Of a stretch of DNA of 64,000 nucleotides, positions 60,971 through 64,000 are shown piece after piece. This DNA comes from DASXAQ01 sp036406615 (GTDB lineage: Bacteria > Actinomycetota > UBA4738), in assembly GCA_036406615.1 (NCBI GenBank), contig DASXAQ010000103.1, forward strand, positions 84,619-148,618. Direction: 5' to 3'. The first letter of the stretch is position 1; each line of letters starts with the position of its first letter. Position numbers and translations under genes: made by a program. The notes under the pieces were generated by a model. It did no database searches and was not told where the DNA came from. It saw only the letters and a list, made by a program, of their open reading frames with translations.

Positions 60971-60992
60971 GGGGCGGTCTTCGGGCCGCCCC
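60971..60992 (+). terminator. UUCG-capped hairpin inside the operon
   Basis: GGGGCGGTC and GGCCGCCCC form a 9-bp stem (one G-U) closed by C(UUCG)G, an unusually stable loop, between the permease and aldehyde dehydrogenase genes. It could be a partial terminator or an mRNA-stabilising element that sets different levels of the two halves. Confidence 0.5.
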
Positions 60993-61029
60993 TCGCCGTT
61001 GCTTGCCGGGCCGGCAGAGAGGTGACGTG

Positions 61030-62478
61030 ATGGCGGACGAGCTCCGGATGCTGATCGGCGGCCGGTGGGTCGGCGCCGAGGACGGGGCGACGTTCGACGC
61101 GACCAGCCCCGCGACGGGCGAGGTGATCGGCTCGGTGCCGGAGGGGTCGCGAGCGGATGCCGCGCGGGCCGTCGAAGCGGCCGGCGCCGCGTGGGAGGCG
61201 TGGGCGTCGCGGTCGGCGTTCGACCGGGCCGCCGCCATGGAGCGTGTGGCTGCGGCGATCGACGCACGGCGCGACGACCTGGCCCGGACCCTGGCCCTGG
61301 ATCAGGGCAAGCCGCTGCGGGCCGAGGCCCACGACGAGGTCGAGGAGCTGATCGCGTACTTCTCGATGGCGGCCGCGGACGCCCGCCGCATGGAGGGCGT
61401 GATCGCTCCGTCCGTCGATGCGGCAAAGCGCGTGTTCCTGTACCGCGTGCCGCGCGGCGTCGTCGGCGTCATCAGCCCGTGGAACTGGCCGTACACGATG
61501 CCGGCGGAGATCGTCGCCCCGGCGCTCGCGTACGGCAACGCGGTCGTGCTGGCGCCGGCGCCGACCACGAGCGTCTGCGCGGTCAAGCTCGCCGAGTGCA
61601 TCGCCGAGGCCGACCTGCCGCCCGGCGTGTTCAACCTGGTGACCGGGCCCGGACCGGTCGTGGGCGACGAGCTTGCCGCCAACGCCGGCACCGCCGCCGT
61701 CGGCTTCATCGGCTCGATCGCGACGGGGCGGGCCGTGGCGGCGAGGGCCGCGGGCAAGGAGCTCCTGCTGGAGATGGGCGGCAACGGGCCGCTGGTGGTC
61801 CTGGAGGACGCCGACCTGGACGCCGCGGTCTCGGCGACGCTGACGGCCTGCTTCCTCAATGCCGGCCAGAGCTGCACGGCCGGCGAGCGGATCCTGGTGC
61901 ATCGCGACGTGCACGATGACTACGTGGCGCGGCTGCTGGAGGCCGTCGGTTCCGAGATCCGGCTGGGCGATCCGTTCGACGACCGCACGACCATGGGGCC
62001 GCTGAACAACGCCGGCGTGGCGGACAAGACCGAGCGCCACGTCGGGGAGGCCGTCGCGGCCGGCGCGACCGTGTTGGCCGGCGGCGGCCGCGCGCCGTCG
62101 TACGGCAGCGACCTGTTCTTCGAGGCGACGGTCATCGACGGGGTGACCGAGGCCATGGAGATTGCGCGTGAGGAGACGTTCGGGCCGGTGGTCCCGGTGT
62201 CGGCGGTCGCCGGGGAGGACGAGGCGCTCGCGACCGTGAACGGCTCGCCGTACGGGCTGCTGTCGGCGGTGTTCACGCGAGACCTGGGGCGCGGCCTTCG
62301 CTACGCCGAGCGCGTCCGCGCGGGCTGGGTCAACGTCAACGAGGGGACGAACTATTGGGAGTCCCACCTGCCGTTCGGGGGGCGCGCGGGCTCGGCCAGC
62401 GGCGTGGGACGCGTCGGAGGACGCTTCTCCATGTCGCGGCTGACCGAGTTGAAGACGATCGTCCTGCACACGGGATAG
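61030..62478 (+). CDS. NAD(P)-dependent aldehyde dehydrogenase
   Basis: A 482-residue aldehyde dehydrogenase. The cofactor region SPWNWPYTMP (near residue 150) and the GSIATGRAVAARAA loop, the general base Glu in LEMGGNGP (near residue 250), and the nucleophilic Cys in NAGQSCTAGERI (near residue 284) are intact, as is the late EETFGPVVPV. It resembles betaine/amino-aldehyde and succinate-semialdehyde dehydrogenases, but the substrate is not fixed. It lies between the permease and the second phosphoesterase and may oxidise the aldehyde made by the divergent GMC enzyme. Confidence 0.92.
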   Translation: MADELRMLIGGRWVGAEDGATFDATSPATGEVIGSVPEGSRADAARAVEAAGAAWEAWASRSAFDRAAAMERVAAAIDARRDDLARTLALDQGKPLRAEAHDEVEELIAYFSMAAADARRMEGVIAPSVDAAKRVFLYRVPRGVVGVISPWNWPYTMPAEIVAPALAYGNAVVLAPAPTTSVCAVKLAECIAEADLPPGVFNLVTGPGPVVGDELAANAGTAAVGFIGSIATGRAVAARAAGKELLLEMGGNGPLVVLEDADLDAAVSATLTACFLNAGQSCTAGERILVHRDVHDDYVARLLEAVGSEIRLGDPFDDRTTMGPLNNAGVADKTERHVGEAVAAGATVLAGGGRAPSYGSDLFFEATVIDGVTEAMEIAREETFGPVVPVSAVAGEDEALATVNGSPYGLLSAVFTRDLGRGLRYAERVRAGWVNVNEGTNYWESHLPFGGRAGSASGVGRVGGRFSMSRLTELKTIVLHTG

Positions 62479-62485
62479 GTTCGTT

Positions 62486-63493
62486 GTGAAGGTGTTGCGC
62501 CGCAGCGGGAAGGGCGGGCGGCCGACCCGGATCTTCTTCGCGGCGGACCTGCACGGCTCCCAGCCGACCTTCCGCAAGTTCCTGAACGCCGCGAGCTTCT
62601 ACGACGTCGACGCGCTCGTGTTCGGCGGCGACCTGATGGGCAAGGCGCTCGTGCCCATCGTGAAGACGAACGGCACGTACCGCGCCCGCTTCGACGGGGA
62701 AGACCACGAGTTCGACGGCGACGGGCTCGATGCGTTCTGCCGGAGCCTGGAGCAGCCCGGCTTCTACTGGAAGGTGATGGACCGCGACGAGTACGAAGCG
62801 ACGAACGCGGACCCGTCGATGCAGCTGGGGTTGTTCGTCGAGCTGGCGCGAGGGCGCCTGCGCGAGTGGATCGAACGATCCGAGGAGCGCCTGGGCGGCA
62901 CCGGGGTGCGCATGTACCTGACCGGCGGCAACGACGACGAGCCCGGCGTGCTGGACGTGCTCGGCGAGGCCGCGGCCGGCGGCGCGGTCGTTCCGTGCGA
63001 GGGAACGGTCATCGACCTGGACGGCGAGCACACGATGATCACCGTCGGCCTGTCCACGCCCACGCCGTGGGACACGCCGCGCGAGGCGAGCGAGCAGGTC
63101 ATCGCGTCGGCGATCGACGACGCCGCGGGCTTGGTGCCCGACGTGGGTCGCTGCGTGTTCAACCTGCACTGCCCGCCGAAGGACACGCCGATCGACACGT
63201 GCCTGAAGCTCGACGCGACGAACCTGGCGCCCGGCGAGTTCCCGCGTCCCGTCCGCCGGGGCGGCCGGTTCCTGACGACGGGCGGGGGGAGCGTGGCCGT
63301 CCGTGAGGCGGTCGCGCGGTACCAGCCGACGGTGGCGCTGCACGGACATATCCACGAGTCGGGCGGGCGCTTCCGCATCGGGCGGACCCAGTGCCTCAAC
63401 CCAGGCAGCGAGTACGTCCAGGGAACGCTGAACGGATGGATCGTTGCGCTACGAGGTGGTGTGCTGAGCGGGTATCAGCATACGTCTGGCTGA
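62486..63493 (+). CDS. Atypical calcineurin-like metallophosphoesterase, copy B
   Basis: A 335-residue paralog of the gene at 58351. After a basic start it shows ADLHGS, GGDLMGKALVPIV, GGNDDEPG (again GND in place of GNH), STPTPWDTPRE, NLHCPPKD, LHGHIHESGG and LNPGSEYVQG, in the same order as copy A. An extra stretch of about 20 residues (LKLDATNLAPGEFPRPVRRGG) precedes motif V. GTG lies 7 bases after the aldehyde dehydrogenase stop. Keeping two diverged copies at both ends of one operon suggests two related substrates or a heteromeric enzyme. Confidence 0.82.
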   Translation: MKVLRRSGKGGRPTRIFFAADLHGSQPTFRKFLNAASFYDVDALVFGGDLMGKALVPIVKTNGTYRARFDGEDHEFDGDGLDAFCRSLEQPGFYWKVMDRDEYEATNADPSMQLGLFVELARGRLREWIERSEERLGGTGVRMYLTGGNDDEPGVLDVLGEAAAGGAVVPCEGTVIDLDGEHTMITVGLSTPTPWDTPREASEQVIASAIDDAAGLVPDVGRCVFNLHCPPKDTPIDTCLKLDATNLAPGEFPRPVRRGGRFLTTGGGSVAVREAVARYQPTVALHGHIHESGGRFRIGRTQCLNPGSEYVQGTLNGWIVALRGGVLSGYQHTSG

Positions 63494-63514
63494 CTCGGTG
63501 CAACGGTCGAATAT

Positions 63515-63529
63515 CGTTGTGTGGCAACG
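63515..63529. repeat. Small inverted repeat in an AT-richer intergenic stretch
   Basis: CGTTG and CAACG flank TGTGG, and CAACG recurs at 63501 and 63535, next to AATATC and TATATC. The 105-base gap 63494-63598 is clearly AT-richer than the rest of the window and could hold an operator. Confidence 0.35.
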
Positions 63530-63586
63530 TATATCAACGAGCGCGTGAAAACATCGGTTCGTGTAATGAGTGTCGTACCCGGGTGT

Positions 63587-63592
63587 TAGCCT
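63587..63592 (+). promoter_or_regulatory. Leaderless -10 box of the DUF222-type gene
   Basis: TAGCCT, 6 bases before ATG 63599. No Shine-Dalgarno sequence is present. Confidence 0.5.
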
Positions 63593-63598
63593 TCCCGC

Positions 63599-64000
63599 AT
63601 GAGTTCGATCCGATCTGCTGTCGAGGACGTGTGCTCGCGAAGCGTCGATGACCTTGCGGGTGCGGCGCTGGAGGAAGAGCTCGACGAGCTGACCTGGGTC
63701 GAGCGGGCCGTGGCGGCCAGGCGACTGGCGTTGATCGCCCGCATCGATCGGGTGCGTCCATACGTGAGCGAGGGTTTCCTATCCACGTCCTCGTGGGTGG
63801 CCGTCAGGTACCACGAGTCTTCGAGTGTGGCGACCGAGAACGTGAAGACGGCTCGAGCCCTGGAGGAGATGCCGGCGACGCGTGAGGCGCTGGGTGAGGG
63901 GGAGATCTCCGGGTCGTCGGTCAGGGTTCTGGTCGGTGCCCATGACTCGAGCCCGGAGCCATTCGACGAAGCCGAGCCGATGCTCGTGGATGCCGCCAAG
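63599..64000 (+). CDS. DUF222 (13E12 repeat-like) protein, N-terminal part, cut by the window edge
   Basis: The first 134 codons of a gene that runs off the window. ELDELTWVERAVAARRLALIARID, then STSSWVAVRYHESSSVATENVKTARALEEMPATREALGEGEISGSSVRVL-like segments, match the helical DUF222 region of actinobacterial 13E12 proteins, in which a sieve of helices (residues 1-250) precedes a C-terminal HNH nuclease domain. The HNH part is not visible here. Such genes occur in many copies per genome and behave like mobile or selfish elements. Codon use is less GC-biased than in the neighbours. Confidence 0.8.
   Translation, partial: MSSIRSAVEDVCSRSVDDLAGAALEEELDELTWVERAVAARRLALIARIDRVRPYVSEGFLSTSSWVAVRYHESSSVATENVKTARALEEMPATREALGEGEISGSSVRVLVGAHDSSPEPFDEAEPMLVDAAK

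Overview
The window is high-GC DNA (roughly 70% by eye) with strong G/C bias at third codon positions, and it is densely coded on both strands. It looks like a chromosome segment of an Actinomycetota bacterium, probably an uncultured or poorly sampled lineage. The evidence is F420-linked enzymes (npdG-type reductase, LLM-class oxidoreductase), an actinobacterial-type acyl-CoA carboxylase pair, a LytR-CpsA-Psr cell-wall ligase, a DUF222/13E12-type HNH-family gene at the right edge, and many promoters in which a TANNNT -10 box sits 6-9 bases before an ATG or GTG start (leaderless mRNAs). No rRNA, tRNA, CRISPR array, IS element or prophage was seen, and no gap without a gene exceeds about 270 bases.

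Layout. 1-9.7 kb: a secreted Asp-box protein, methylmalonyl-CoA mutase large chain, F420:NADP reductase, an alpha/beta hydrolase, the biotin carboxylase/BCCP subunit divergent from its biotin ligase (birA), a PH/SHOCT membrane protein and an acyl-CoA dehydrogenase. 9.7-14.5 kb: two paralogous coiled-coil M23 endopeptidases flanking an S53 peptidase, then a DedA protein. 14.5-20.3 kb: 3-hydroxyacyl-CoA dehydrogenase, an amidohydrolase, two glycosyltransferases, a small basic protein and the carboxyltransferase subunit. 20.4-27.1 kb: a stand-alone Cas4/RecB-like nuclease with four Cys, a CPBP protease and Abhydrolase_9 pair, a CYTH-CHAD protein and crotonyl-CoA carboxylase/reductase. 27.1-34.4 kb: an orphan CoxL-like molybdoenzyme subunit, two GNAT acetyltransferases, an F420-type oxidoreductase, a cupin-zinc ribbon protein and an ABC-F ATPase. 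34.4-37.5 kb: an operon of XRE regulator, methylmalonyl-CoA epimerase, ACAD10/11-like dehydrogenase and APH-like kinase. 37.8-43.1 kb: an FtsH-like AAA protease, thiolase, acyl-CoA dehydrogenase, a small HTH protein and a thioesterase. 43.2-56.5 kb: an LCP protein, gatCAB, a small repeat-protein gene interrupted by TGA, a serine/branched-chain amino acid block (aminotransferase, serA, ilvE), an orphan ABC solute-binding lipoprotein, an FAH-family enzyme and gltX. 56.5-63.5 kb: a GMC oxidoreductase divergent from an operon of metallophosphoesterase, APC permease, aldehyde dehydrogenase and a second metallophosphoesterase. 63.6-64 kb: the start of a DUF222-type gene.

How the genes fit together. 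A recurring theme is short-chain acyl-CoA metabolism: thiolase, 3-hydroxyacyl-CoA dehydrogenase, crotonyl-CoA carboxylase/reductase, biotin-dependent acyl-CoA carboxylase, methylmalonyl-CoA epimerase and mutase, three acyl-CoA dehydrogenases and a thioesterase. These would move C3-C5 acyl-CoAs toward succinyl-CoA, but the genes are scattered as single promoters or small operons. The parts most likely to hold something undescribed are the twin metallophosphoesterase operon (GND in place of GNH), the TGA-interrupted small gene with a downstream hairpin, the split ACAD11-like dehydrogenase/kinase operon, the Fe-S-type nuclease and the divergent FtsH-like protease. All functions are read from sequence motifs; no database search was run.
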